NCBI RefSeq assembly: GCF_003073045.1
Contig: NC_037590.1
Location: 34,418,327-34,482,326, forward strand
Length of the DNA stretch: 64,000 bases
Direction of reading: 5' to 3'
Source: Pomacea canaliculata
Lineage: Eukaryota > Mollusca > Gastropoda > Architaenioglossa > Ampullariidae
The position numbers and the translations under genes were made by a program. The notes beneath the pieces are model-generated. The model worked only from the letters and a program-made list of their open reading frames with translations. It was not told the origin of the DNA and did no database searches. Below, piece after piece: positions 49,001 to 60,800 of the stretch (position 1 is the first letter of the stretch; each line of letters starts with the position of its first letter).

Positions 49001-49167
49001 GGTAGACTCTTATTTTGTACAGTTAAATAATTAAACCAGTGCATTCTACCATGTGTACCTGTGAATTACATGCTTTCACTAAGGCTGTGTATTTTTGTTT
49101 CCTTTTTTTAATTTTTCAGTTCTTGGAAATGGTGCTTGACAATACACTACTTGGAGTGCAGAAGTAA
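43065..49167 (+). CDS. PEF1: Peflin, penta-EF-hand calcium-binding protein
   Basis: Calcium sensor that pairs with ALG-2/PDCD6; in mammals the pair tunes ER-exit (COPII) traffic and acts as adaptor for CUL3-KLHL12. Coding exons: 43065-43094, 45791-46081, 47158-47285, 47507-47581, 47833-47907, 48480-48648, 49120-49167; 271 residues plus TAA (human 284). Exon 1 encodes only MSWGGQQHSY. Exon 2 encodes a Gly/Pro/Gln/Tyr-rich N-terminus with repeated YGQP units, then PELWDWFQ. Five EF-hands follow: DQDKSGKITCQE, DKDRSGTIDVHE, DTDRSGNIDANE, a degenerate DRRGIGRINFDD, and the non-canonical dimerisation hand near the C-terminus (ISISYEEFLEMV). The long N-terminus and residues such as NGNWSPFNAETC favour peflin over sorcin or ALG-2. 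Intron 3 starts with GC. No lesions. Confidence 0.94.
43651..44270 (+). mobile_element. CR1-like LINE reverse-transcriptase fragment
   Basis: In changing frames on the plus strand: LPKDWQIAEVIALFKK, SVSLTCKVCKVLEDVV, KSCVTQLED, VNDILQEWCKKGNLF, EKDLGVNFDCELSFDAHIQ and LYKALVCTHVKYAK. These are in the order seen in CR1/jockey-type reverse transcriptases. Stops and frame changes show it is dead. It lies in PEF1 intron 1, sense to the gene. Confidence 0.75.
44960..45103. mobile_element. hAT-like MITE with 8-bp TSD
   Basis: The ends CTGTGGTTCTCAACT and (inverted) CAGATATTCTCAACT form imperfect terminal repeats of the common 'GGTTCTCAA' hAT type. Flanking 8-mers are cattacag (44952-44959) and catttcag (45104-45111), one mismatch apart. 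It is 144 bp, with no coding capacity, in PEF1 intron 1. Confidence 0.7.
46680..46905 (+). mobile_element. tRNA-like SINE in PEF1 intron 2
   Basis: Begins GGGGCTGCATAGCCTAGTGA, where TAGCCTAGTGACTAG resembles an A box. A weak B-box-like GGTTGAAAAATTCC follows at the expected distance, and the tail contains AAGGAAGGTAAAG. Upstream (about 46335-46580) is another repeat-like GC-rich block with GGGGCCC motifs that I cannot classify. Confidence 0.45.
47286..47506 (+). other. PEF1: PEF1 intron with GC donor (GC-AG)
   Basis: The exon ends ...GACAAAGATAG and is followed by gcaagt, the textbook GC donor context (AG|GCAAGT). The next exon starts AAGTGGC after tttttcag, giving DKDRSGTID, the second EF-hand loop, unbroken. 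No GT donor nearby keeps the loop intact. Confidence 0.88.
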
Positions 49168-49542
49168 AGTATACTTCTGAACTTCCTCTCTCAACTGTGA
49201 TGCCTTAGAATTCCCCCATACACCCACCCTGTTGCAGTCAATAACTTTTACATCAGACATTTTTTTAAAGTACATCAGGGATATTAAGCATTATGTGGAT
49301 TCAAACTGCAACTTAAAAATCCATTAACTTTTTGAGTTTTTTAAAACAGGTTTTATTTGTGTTAAATTAATTTTATACAATGAAGTCTAGTGTCAGACAT
49401 GTTTGCAGTTGTCAAAGTCTCAATTGTTTGTAGGTCAGTTTTACATCTATGACGCATATGCCATTATTAGTAAAAGAATAATCCTGTTTTCTTATTTTAT
49501 ACATTCACGGTGACTTAATGATTGATGCTGACTTTGTGAAAT

Positions 49543-49631
49543 TTAAAGGGAGCTGCCCAAAACCATGTCCGGTGGCGAGGTGTTGTTGCGGCCCTATGCT
49601 CCTCAAAGGAGCGACAAGGAATAAACTAAAC
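49543..49631 (+). mobile_element. Very short LINE 3' end, copy C, with TSD
   Basis: An 89-base copy of the LINE 3' end, running from ctgcccaaaacc through ggcgaggtgttgttgcggcc to ggaataaactaaac. It is flanked by tgactttgtgaaat (49529-49542) and tgacttgtgaaat (49632-49644), one base different. It lies in the PEF1 3' UTR or just beyond, sense to the gene. Confidence 0.85.
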
Positions 49632-50766
49632 TGACTTGTGAAATATATCTGCTTACAATTTTGGGTTGCAGAAAACTACTTTCTGAAAATAGTTTTTAAA
49701 ACACAGTTTTGGAAAAGTTCATAAAGTCTTTCATTTTTCCCTAATCTTGTATAAAGGAAAACAAATAGACCTTAGTTCATGGTGTATTTGGACCCATCTA
49801 ACAAGAAGAGTTTTGAGGTACTGAGAAGGTTTAGAGTTCTAGAAGGGGGCCAAAGACATCACTCAATAACAAAACAATGCACCCTTCATGACTCAGCTTG
49901 GACCTTTGCTTTAGGTGCAATTGTATGTCAGCAGTTCTTTTAAAGCCCAAAATTTTAAGTGTCGGTGATACAGTGTAGTGTTCTCTATCATTTAAACCCT
50001 TTTTGCTAGTTGACTAGAATGTTCCTTCAAGCATACGATATGAAAGATTACAGCTTACCTTACTGTGTTTGAATGATCATAAAGGTACAGAAGGTACAAA
50101 TAGCAATACTACAAAGAAGAAAACAAATGAGAATATTTTTTTCTTCCATTCTGATGAAAAGGCAGTTTTTCTTTATGGATGATGGTATTGTATATACTGT
50201 TCATATGTAACTGTGTTTGGATGTGGGTGCATATGTATTTTTAATCTGAGGATGGTGGCAAGTTTCATTAAAATCTTTAATTATTAATGCTGTTTATTTT
50301 TTAAAAAGATGACTCAAAACATGCTCATATTCTTCGTGCAACATTATTATTTTCAAAATGGGCGTCCTGCCTGATAGATTTTAAGAAAAGGGGATACTGT
50401 TTTTAAAATCTGTATTTAAATGCTTACTTAAAAAGAGATTTTACCATTTATAATGACAAATTTACTTTTGTTCATTATTTTAATTAGAAAGATACCAACA
50501 CTACAGTGGAAGTAATATATTTGAAGACCCAGTGTTGCCAATAACTGTAAAGACAAAGTGGACAGTAGATATGTATAATTCCATCTGATAGATTAACATG
50601 GCACCTTCACATTATATCTAGTTGTTCAGTTGAAGTTTCATTGTAATAGAGATTAATCAACCTTTCTTATCATATTTTAGTCATGTTTTACTATTCCCTT
50701 CATTATAGCTATTACAAAGTTATTTCAAGAAATTTTGGTATAAGTGCTTTTCTTTCAGGACAACTG

Positions 50767-50772
50767 AATAAA
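50767..50772 (+). terminator. PEF1: Candidate poly(A) signal for PEF1
   Basis: AATAAA about 1.6 kb after the PEF1 stop. Other hexamers exist, so the site used is uncertain. Confidence 0.3.
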
Positions 50773-52680
50773 ATCTTCTATTAAAAATTTGCAAATGTTT
50801 AATTGTTAAACGTTTTTACTGTTCAGTCATTTGTAGAATATGGAATGACTAACAAGTAGATTAATCTTGTGTTGACTGTTGTTCGATTCAAGTCTTTTTG
50901 GGGGAAATAAGATATTTTATTTGGCATTTTGAAAAAGGTAGCAATGCTAACCAGCTTATTTTGCATGCCCTGAGCAAATGTCAAAGTTTTCCTAATGATT
51001 TGTACTGAAAAAACTTTCTCTATGTTATTCACCAGTTGCAGGCCTTTTTTATAATGGTGGTTGTGAAAAACACAACAGTACAATATAGAGAGCAGGCACA
51101 TTTTTTTAAAAAGTGGCCTTGCACAGTTTTTTTTTACTTTAGGCATTTACAATTAAATGTTGATTTTAAAAGGCGCCAAAGGAGACTTCATGTTTGTATA
51201 TACAGTATTAAAATCAGTATCAAGTTTTCAGCAATTGTATTTCTTTGCTTGTTTTGTATGAAGAATGGTTTGTGAATCTAAAGTAAAGTGACATTTGTGC
51301 AATCATTTCAGCAAGTTACGTGGCAAATTGCTCATGACATCCATACATATTTGATACATGCCACAATCATTAGTCACCACGTTACCTGATGGTTTTCAGG
51401 TATTACCTTTTTATACCATTGCTCAAAACAATTTTTACTCTGAACATATTCTTTCTGTATACGTGGAATAACAAAAAGGAAAATATTTTAGAGGGAGTGG
51501 GAGAAAGAAAGGAGTCCCCAGTTTAGTATCATTTGTGTTCATAGCAAAAGTTTACTTTACAGCTTCCCCAAATAAATCACATAAATATACATTAGCACTT
51601 ATTATCTTTATGACTATGAATCTATGCTTAATTTTTAAGAAATTGAGGATAGGGTGTAGGCACTAAGCAGTTGTAAAATGTAAACTTCAATGCCTGCATC
51701 TATTAGAAGTTTGCATTTCTTGCTTAAGTAGTGGCACATACAAGCCCTAAAGACTGAAAAGCTATAAAATCAGCTTCACTGAGTATGTTTAGGCACACTT
51801 TTCATAGCTAAAGCTGCTGTTATGTTCTCTTCGGGTCTCCAGACAAGGTTTAAAGACTGGAGAGTTCAGAGTTATGTTATCTGTAAATGTTTTTTTCACT
51901 AGTTACCCATTTTTTTCAAAAATATCCAGGCTGGTTGAGTAATTACATAAGCATCTTCAGACATTTTCAGTAGAATTAACAAATTATTGTTGTGTATTAT
52001 TTTGCTATTTATTGCAAAGTCAGTTCTTTCCTAAAACTGGGAACAACTTCTGTTAAAAAAGGGAACTGTTTTAGTTTAGCTGGATGTGCTCAATTAATGA
52101 TCACTTTGATGGAGTGATTTGACTAGACAAAAGGGGAAAAAAACCCTAGGGGATTATGCTGAGAATTCTGGCGTAGGCATATTAGATTTTCATAGCATCA
52201 GCTTATAAGCCCATAGCTTGCTACTTTCATTTGCAATGCTGCTTTCAAAATAAATATGTGGAAGCGTGTTTGCAAATCTGACTTTTTAGTTTGTGATGTA
52301 CTTGGTTGCTATTTTAAAGAAAAATAAGAATGACACTTAGACAATTTAATAGGAGGATGCACTTTTCTTTGCATCAGTTCTGTATTGCTCTTTTTCTAGC
52401 AGAAATGTCAGCTATAATAATTTTTTTATGATATGTTATTGTGGTTTTTCTGTAACTTTTTATATGGTGCATTTCTCTTGTGTTTCAAAGAGGTCGAGGT
52501 GTTCATTTCAATACGCAACGTGTATGACACTTATGAACATTTTTATGTGAAATAAGATAAGGTGCTAAGGCTTTAAAACACACTGTTCACTTTTAATTGG
52601 TTTCATTTTCTAGTTGCCAGAATTAAAGACTGACCTGATCACTTATTTATTATGTGAGAACATTGAATATGTTTAATCTT

Positions 52681-55600
52681 TAAGAGCGCGGCAAATCACG
52701 CAATTCTCCCTCCCATCCCTACCCCCACCCATACACAGAGAGAGAGAAGGAGAGCGCAGTTTTAAACATAATCCAGGCGCACTTATCCACTCCATTACAT
52801 CAGAGATAAAGTTACGATTCTTTTGTCGGGAGCAGGTTTATTAAAAAAAAAAACGCTGAACATTTCGTGTGTACGCAACGCCTGCCCTTATCCACTTACA
52901 ACCCTCACGTAAGCCTCCGAAATCAACTTCAAACGTCTGCTGTGAAGTACATTCGTAACGCAAAAGCAGACGATACCGAATACGTCCCCCTCCCTTTCCC
53001 CCAGCTTCTCTCCCCCTGATCACAGACGATGTTCTCCCATTTGCTTTCGACATCGCGCCTTGCAGACCTATCAGTTTCAGAACGACGCTTTGAAGTGGTA
53101 GTAGTTAGACTGGGCATGAAGGCTTTCGGGGCAGATGCTGCGCTACAGCGAAATACCTCGGCGGTCCTCTTGCAGGCAGGCGATGATGTGGAGATAATCC
53201 TATCTGTCCTGACGCACTTTACTGTATCGCATTTGCCTTCAGGGCGGCCTGAGAATCAAATTCTGTTTTCTTTCCATTTCTTTCTTTTGCGTGTTGCTAA
53301 CAGGCGAATCCATCAATCGAGGTGGGTTAAAAGAGGGAAGGGGGAGCCTGGCGGAGTTGGGTTTTGTTTTTGCAAGGAGCAGGAGGAAGCGCAGTCAGCT
53401 ATTCGGGTCGGCTCCATTACGCTCGGTTAAACTAGCTGTTCATTTAAGTTGAATATCTGGTGATAATCACAATTTTCTTAATTCTTTTGAAACAGGACTA
53501 CCACTGATACTTTTACATATAACTGTTTATCTTCATCTCTTCATGGATTTCGAAAAGTCGAGCTCAACTGAACAGCAAATTCATAAGTCGGATTATTATT
53601 ATCGCTATAGCACTCTAGCATTATCACCAATCGGACATGATCAGGATACGTGACGCGGTCTTTATGAGGTCAGTGTTTTTATTTTTGCCTCTTTCTATGA
53701 ATGACAAGGCTTGTATTGTTGAGAGAAAAAAAGGAGAAATTAAAGGAGCATACATAGTACGTATGTTATAAGCCAAGACATTTGCAAAATAAATACATAA
53801 AACTTTGTTCTTTCCTCGTTTTTTTTTTGTTTTTTTTTTTTACTTGCGTAGGCAAAATGTGAATGTGCTGATGGCACACAAAAGCTGGAACCACAGAATT
53901 TAAATGTGGTGGGACACAGAAAGGCATTACATTCAGATTTTAGGAAATATTGTTTGCTTAGGGCACATGCTCCAATTGTCCTTTTTCAAGATTCGTGCTT
54001 TTGATGTTGCACATCTTTCTGCATATTGATATAGCTAAGGGTAATAAAATCGCACCATCCAACGACCTCTTGAACAGTTTTGGAGTTCTATTTTCTCTAT
54101 GTATTTTATGTGTGTGTCTTATTGCCAATCTTAGATTTGACTCGATACCAAACGCTTAAATTAAAGCTATTTAACAACGTCTACAAAACGACAATATTTC
54201 TTTATTTGTCTCTCTTTGCGCGCGTGAGAGAGAGAGAGTAAAGTGTTTTAAAGACCCATGTCTTCCGTGACTTTGTCACCTGACCGAGCTTCTTTGACAA
54301 ATTTGTCGAAATGGCTTACAAGTTCACAAAGTGCACATCTAACAATCTGTTAAGTGACTGGTATGGCTTTCTTAATGGAGTCGTTGAAGTGAGATAGCAA
54401 CTGACGAAATGATTAAAGGAACTCTCCGCAAAAGCATTAATGTTTCAGGAAACCTCATTCGGTCTTAAAAGGCTGAATCAACAGTAGGCCCTTGCATGGG
54501 AACCACAATAGGGGGCATAGTAGCTGGGAACATGGACAATACTCAAAAAGCCCTTTGTTCTCTGTTTGCTTGTCGATAACTGGAATTGAACTATTCTCAG
54601 ATATTCCTTTTAACCAAATGCCGATCGTATGAAGGCGCAAGACAGCGCATATCAAACCGAATGAATTATGCAATCGTTCGCAACGTAATTTGTGTTTGAT
54701 GTCGCATTAACCGCTGTCCCAAGCCGGAAGCAGACTTCGTGTGATCATTCACTTGTATTAACATCATAGCTCCGACCTTCAAATCATAGAGAGCTCCATC
54801 TTCTCTTATTGATGGGACGTCACTGGGGCGACGATGCTGTGATCGATAAGACGGGCAAGCGCCGTAGTCATTCGCATCACAGCAACGTAGGATCAGCCAA
54901 ACTACTTCTGGAAGAAGGATGCACGACCCCGATAATCGTTGGTCCTAAGTATATGCCTTGTCTAACTACACCGTGGTTCTTTCTCTTTAATCCTGGCTCT
55001 CTTTGTTGTGGCAGCAATGCCTATTATGACGGATACCTATGTTTAGCAAGTCGTCTGCTCGGCATCAAAGAAAGCAGGTCTCAAACCAGTTTTATCGTCG
55101 CCAGATGGGACAATCGTGCAGGCGCTTTTAGCTTTTATTCTTTAGTCACTCAAACATGGTCAAAGTGTTGAGTCCTAAAAAGTACTTTGATCATTCAGTT
55201 TTCTTAATGTCTTACCGCATTTACCACACCTCACATTTGAACCCTTTAAAAAAAATTCGGCACGCCAGACTTTACCTGTTCCTCATCAACTCCAGGCAGT
55301 GTCATAATGTTTTGAAAGTTCATTAATGTCTCGAATTCTACAATTAAATTTTTTTTTAAATCCAAAATCGTCACGATTTGATATGATTTTAACCCTGGAT
55401 TCTAAGCTGGCTCCACTGTCATAACACTGATTTAAGTCTGAACTGGGAAAACTTGTCATTTATCACGTTTACTTGTAATAACGAAGCAGGTGAGATGTAA
55501 CAGGCCAGATACACTGACAAGAATTAGCTGTCTGTTTCCTTTATCAGACCTCTGGACATTAGTTCTGCCCAGTCCCTTCTGCCAGCTCAAGATAAGGCCA

Positions 55601-56099
55601 TAAAACTGTAGGCAGTGGAAACAAAGATGAAAGAACCGATGGGATCACACATCCTCATGTAATCAGATCTAACTGTAATGACTGAAACACTCCGCCACAG
55701 AAGCATCGACGCGTACGTAGCTCCCCAGTGAGTCTCGGAGCAGACGATATCAAGTGGGCGTTGTCGATCCAACATCAAAGGCAGCAAGCCTGCGTTTGAT
55801 CCGGTCTGCCTTTGATTGTCTACTCCTTCGGCATTATTTACCTGAGTTGTTGCTCGTGGCCAATCCACATCGCGTACAGCCGCTAAAAAAAATAAAAAAA
55901 TAAAAAAAAAAATAAAAATCACACGTGGCTTCCAACCAGGTTACATTTGAACAGAAATTAGAGCTGTCCTGGTTTATGAGTAAGTAGTATATTTATGAAG
56001 ACTAAGCAGTCTCTAATGATGAAACCGTTTTACCACAGTGATGAACTTGCGCACAATCGTGTCGAACGAAAGATGAAAGTCTCCTCTTCCTTTGATTAA
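52681..56099. other. Noncoding region, less AT-rich
   Basis: Base composition changes from about 52.68 kb: CpG and G+C increase, and GA/CA simple repeats appear (about 52735 and 54224). ORFs of 133 codons (53029-53430) and 120 codons (54809-55171) match no family and lack splice context. An A-rich tract is at about 55883-55917. It looks like regulatory or intergenic DNA of a gene to the right. Confidence 0.4.
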
Positions 56100-56284
56100 C
56101 GGCGCGTGAAAAACGAATGAGAGTGCAGGTCGGTACTTTTTACCAATCAAAACGCTTGTAGCAAATGTCCGCAAGCGGAGTTTCAAGTCGCCGGACTCAC
56201 CGAACTGACGGAGATGGATAGGGCGGTACAGGCTTCAGCGTCGTTTGCCTTGCTTCTGTGATAAGACTCGCTTCGTTGCCTTAG
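56100..56284 (+). other. Possible noncoding first exon of an off-window gene
   Basis: A CG-rich stretch (gcgtg, gcaagcgg, gtcgccgg, gacggag) ends in TGCCTTAG before gtaagtgc (56285), a near-perfect donor. It contains one short ATG frame (ATGGATAGGGCGG...) that runs into TGA before the donor. No coding continuation was found in the remaining 7.7 kb. Left boundary is a guess. Confidence 0.35.
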
Positions 56285-59200
56285 GTAAGTGCACTTACTA
56301 CACTATCAACCTTTCTGGTTATCTGTCGGCATCGATCACTCGGTTTTGAACTAGTGTGATGTCTTGGAAAACTAGAGTGTCGTTTGAAAGTAAGCACTTA
56401 TAAACATAGGTCATAGCTCGCGCGCATACACACACACAGACTGGCTGTTGGCTGATTGCAATGTTGTATTATTACAAACTCACGCATTATGTATCATCCG
56501 CTATTGCTTTTACCTGAAGAAATCAACATTATTATTGCAGGTTAATGAGACAATCTATGCTTACATTTATATCGTGGCGAGAGTGACCAAATGAAGAGTA
56601 TTAACTCGAGCAGAGATTAATCTTTAGTTATAGCAACATCATCTAAATAAGTCGGTAAGTGTTCTGAATTTGTGGTTTTCGTTGTTTGTTGTGTTTTCCG
56701 GAATCTTGGTATGTGCTTGTCATGCAATTTACTGAAACTTTGGTAAAAATGCAACAAATATAATTATTATTCTATGATATATTTAATGTTATTGAAGTAA
56801 GTTAATTTCTTGTATGTGACTGAGGGGGTTGAGAGGAAGGCACACATGCACACACAGAGAGATTGGGGAAGGAGGAGAGTGAGGCGGTTAGATTTAGAAC
56901 GTCCTTCCTTTGCACTAGTTCCAACTGGCGATCATTTATATTGTCTCTGAAAGGTGCCCTTGCTGCCAGGTTTAGAATATATTTACACAGGCACCGCAGA
57001 GAGCGTCTGAGAAGTTCCAAGGGACTAACTAAAGGTCAGCCCACCCACCAGTACCAATAGGACCCTCCTCTTTTGTTCTTTCTTTTCTGCTCCTTTTTGA
57101 TTTATAGTTATAATTCACTAATTTCCTATATAATTTACAAAGAAGTATGGAAAGTTTATTAGTGCCCCAATGGTCGTTTTGCAGTGGTATAGACTGGAGA
57201 AGACAGCGTCTCCATCGTAAACTTTTCAAGTGGCTAACAAGATGTTGACTTGACAGAAAAATGTAAGAAGAACCATCCATGCCTACCTCGTGAGACCCTA
57301 AAGTTTGATTATCGTGCATAAATTAAATCAGGGCAACTCCCACATAATGCATATATTATAGGTTGTGTGTCTAATCAAGAGAAATTCGTAGAAACGAAGA
57401 GTCGGAAGAAAAGAGTGTGTGTGGATGGTGGAGGAAGAAGAGCAAGGACGAAGAGTACGTGCACCACTATCGTCGCCTGGAGATTCTCGATTGTTTATAT
57501 TCTTGATAACAGCAGATAAGGATAGAAAACATTTAGTTCAATTACAATGAACTTCATGTCAATAACACTCTTTTCATTGGAGACATCATGAGTAATAACT
57601 GATATCTAATGACAGATCTGGCAACAATCGAGAAGTGAGTTAGGAGAACGGACAGAAAGATGACTGGAAGACCTGCACGTTTCTCATCACGGTGATCAGT
57701 TTGTCACTGAACGAAGTTACAGCTGTAAATGTGATGTGATTAGTCGAGAACTAGAGCACTTTCTTTCTTTTGTGTGGGTCAATGCTGGCTGGATTCCTTG
57801 TAATTCAAAAACATGGACGAACTATCGATAGATACAAAGTCAATAAACTCCAAGGTCTAGTGTGTCTAACGTAGAACAAAACTGTAGCCAACACCGTTCC
57901 GTTTGCAGCAACTGGGAATACCGCATATATTAAAACCACCTTTCCATGACCAGTTTGATTGTATCAGCGTCTCATAAAACCTCTCAAGTTTGTTTTTAAG
58001 GCGCAAGTTAGCAGAGGGAGGGGTTCCCACGCCGGATTCATAGGCTTGTGCAAAAGCTCCCTAGCTCTTCGCCACAGGGCACTAAGGCCAGCCCGATTAA
58101 TGGGCTAATCAATTCAGATATTGCCCATATACACATACATTTTGCCTGATTTTTTGCGAGCGTCCAGACTTTTAAGTTTAAATATTTGTCACACCCCTAG
58201 ACTTGCACTGTCATGACCGTGGAAAAAATCCCTGAATTTTGATGTTCTGGGATGATAAATACGAAATGACAAAGATGTCGATGTAATAAGAACAGCGGTC
58301 TTCATTTTATTTTGATAGTCTCTCATCGAGGGTTTCATCAGGTTTGATTGCCTCATGACCCAATTACCAAACCCACAAATGATATTAAGCACGAGGAAAG
58401 TAATTGCAAAATACACGAAAAGCTTGATTGGCGAATTACGACGAATGCAGGAAAGAATATCTAATGCACGAACAGACTAACAGACTGATTGACCGAATAT
58501 ATAAAATTCTTGTCAAATACAAGACAGAATTGCTGCAACTATGTACCCAGGGGTAAAAAAAAGAGAGCATTGAGCTTTCCAACCTAATATCAAATAAAAA
58601 CAATAGTACAATCACATCATCATCATCTAAGCAGCAGCAGCATTCTTCCTTTGATTGAATCCAACTGACGATCTGCTGAGGGACCTGGATAGACGAAGAA
58701 GTTGACAAGGCTCACCACTTTGTCTAGAGTTGACTTTTTGCAGTTTGGTGTGATGCACGGTCCGCTAAAGGAAAGCGCGAAAAACCGCTGTTCATGCACC
58801 TGGCATTCGGAGAGAGGGAGAGAAGGTGTGTTAGTCCAAGTTTAATTCTTGATAAGAAGTAGCTCGCCAAGAAGTCGTGGTGTCCATTCCGGGGTCAGGT
58901 CAATTTATCAATCGCTTTAAAGGCTTTACCGTTCTATTTTCAGAGACACTATTTTTTTGTCTTCGCGAGACACCAATTTTGAAGTATAGGTGTAAAACAG
59001 TTGTATTCAGCGCCACCTCGATCCTTACATCATTGATTTATAGGGGATGGAGGACTTTTCATGAATGCTTTTTAAATAATTGTGTCTAGATCTCAAAGAA
59101 CTAAGGTTAGTCAATGCTGCTGACCGCTGGTAGTCTTCACGTGATTTTTTTTTTAAAGGGTCTTTGATAACCTGGATACAATGCCTTTATTAACTGGGCA

Positions 59201-60634
59201 AACCGAACTTTTTACCAAGTTTGGCAAAAGTTTTATATAACGATCATGTATAAACTTTGTCGAACATTTGCCCAATTAATAAAACACACACATTTTTTCA
59301 CCATCAGCAAACATCAGTACTGGTTTGTGGAGCTATACGGGAAATCACAGGAAGAAAGGGGGTGTGGGCGGGTGGCAGGGTAGGAGAAGAATGGTGTGCA
59401 CTGTATCCGAAGGCTGTCATGGGGTACCATTCTTATCTGATTTATCTGCTTGACCCCTCGTATTTTCTCCGTTTCGCATTCGCACGGGTCACGTGGCGAG
59501 GAGCTAAGTTCATGGTGCTTCTGGGCTGTCTGCTCATGTAAAGGTCATCTTCGAGGCTTGCAACTGTTGCTTTGTCTCCTCCGTTGTCCGTTTGGGAAAC
59601 GGTCGTTAGTCTTACATTAATGCTACTCGCTATTACTTATTGTTTCTGTGTCTGAGAAGCTCGAATTCACAGAGGCTGTTAACTTGTAGTTTAAACTATA
59701 TAGCCGCTAGATGACTTTTTGTTGTATGTCTTTTTGTTTGACATAATTTTGTTTGTATATGAGGTTTACTTAATATATATATATCTGAAATATGATGCCT
59801 GGTTTTTATAAAAGGTATTTATTAAGGAATGTTAGCTAGCTTTATTGAATTTGAGAAAAACATCACCCAGTCTCTGCTACACTGTATGCAAAACATTTGA
59901 ATTTCATTTTCGTTGTCTGGCTCCTAGATATTTTCGCTGCCTTTTCTTAGTGGGATAGGGCCTTCGGGAAACTAGTTATACATTTTCATTTTAAAATTTT
60001 GTGTCCAGGAGGATCAGGATGTCATAAATGATATCTCATCGTTTGCCGTTTGGTATGGCCGGTGTGCCGAGGGGGAGCCAGATAGTATCAGAAACGATCA
60101 GTTACTTTCTCTTCCTTCCTTGTTCTGCAGCATAATAATTTAATGGCTACACCCTCCAGGGGAAAGATGGACGCACGCTATGAAAAAAAGATAGAGGGAA
60201 AATGCTGCTCTTAATACAGTATTGGGATGACTGAGTCTAGTAATATGATTGTCATGTGTAGTCGTAGGTTATTTGTTTTCCATTTCACTCCTTACCAGAC
60301 TAAACGCATCAGGAGCAGCACCAGCAAAGAACATGGACACCAACCCGGTCTAGACTAAAGGTCGTTTATCTCATTGCCCACTTCACGCAGAACCTGTGAA
60401 GCGGAAAAAAGACCGAGATATCGCATCGAAACCTCAAGGTCCGCTCAAGCTGTGGTGGCTTCCAACTTGCTGGACAAAAGCATGTGAATGAGCTTTTCGT
60501 CAACCGCCAGTCGAAAGCGTATCTGACCCGACGACCTGACCCCGCGTCTCACGCCGCGCTGCGAGCCCATAAACGACATCCTAACTCTTGGAATCAAGAG
60601 GGCAGGGGAAGGGTCGGGAGGGTTTATTTTCAAG

Positions 60635-60800
60635 GTTCACACCTTGTGGGCAAGCGCTGTGGCATGGTTAGTAGCATGCCTGACTTCGGAGCAGGTCGCC
60701 TGGTCGAGGTCTGCCCGAGGCATGTGGGGAGGGAGAAGAGAACCCCTTCCCTCCTCCTCACACCCAGCAGAAATGGGGTATCTGATTCATCATGTAAAGT
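60635..60800 (+). mobile_element. tRNA-like SINE
   Basis: GGGCAAGCGCTGTGGCATGG followed by TTAGTAGCATGCCTGACTTC has a tRNA-like A-box region, and GGTCGAGGTCTGCC is a degenerate B box about 35 bases on. The rest is an unrelated tail. Short ORFs across it on both strands are by-products. Confidence 0.5.

Larger units (their letters stand above)
49168..52680 (+). other. PEF1 3' UTR and downstream DNA
   Basis: AT-rich, with no coding exon supported. It holds LINE copy C. Several AATAAA hexamers occur, the clearest at 50767-50772, so the 3' UTR may be about 1.6 kb. Confidence 0.45.

Noticed and set aside
53029..53430. 133-codon plus-strand ORF
   Set aside because: No recognisable domain, no splice signals, and overlapping ORFs on the other strand; typical of a less AT-rich stretch.
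54809..55171. 120-codon plus-strand ORF
   Set aside because: No family signature, no upstream promoter or splice context that I can support.
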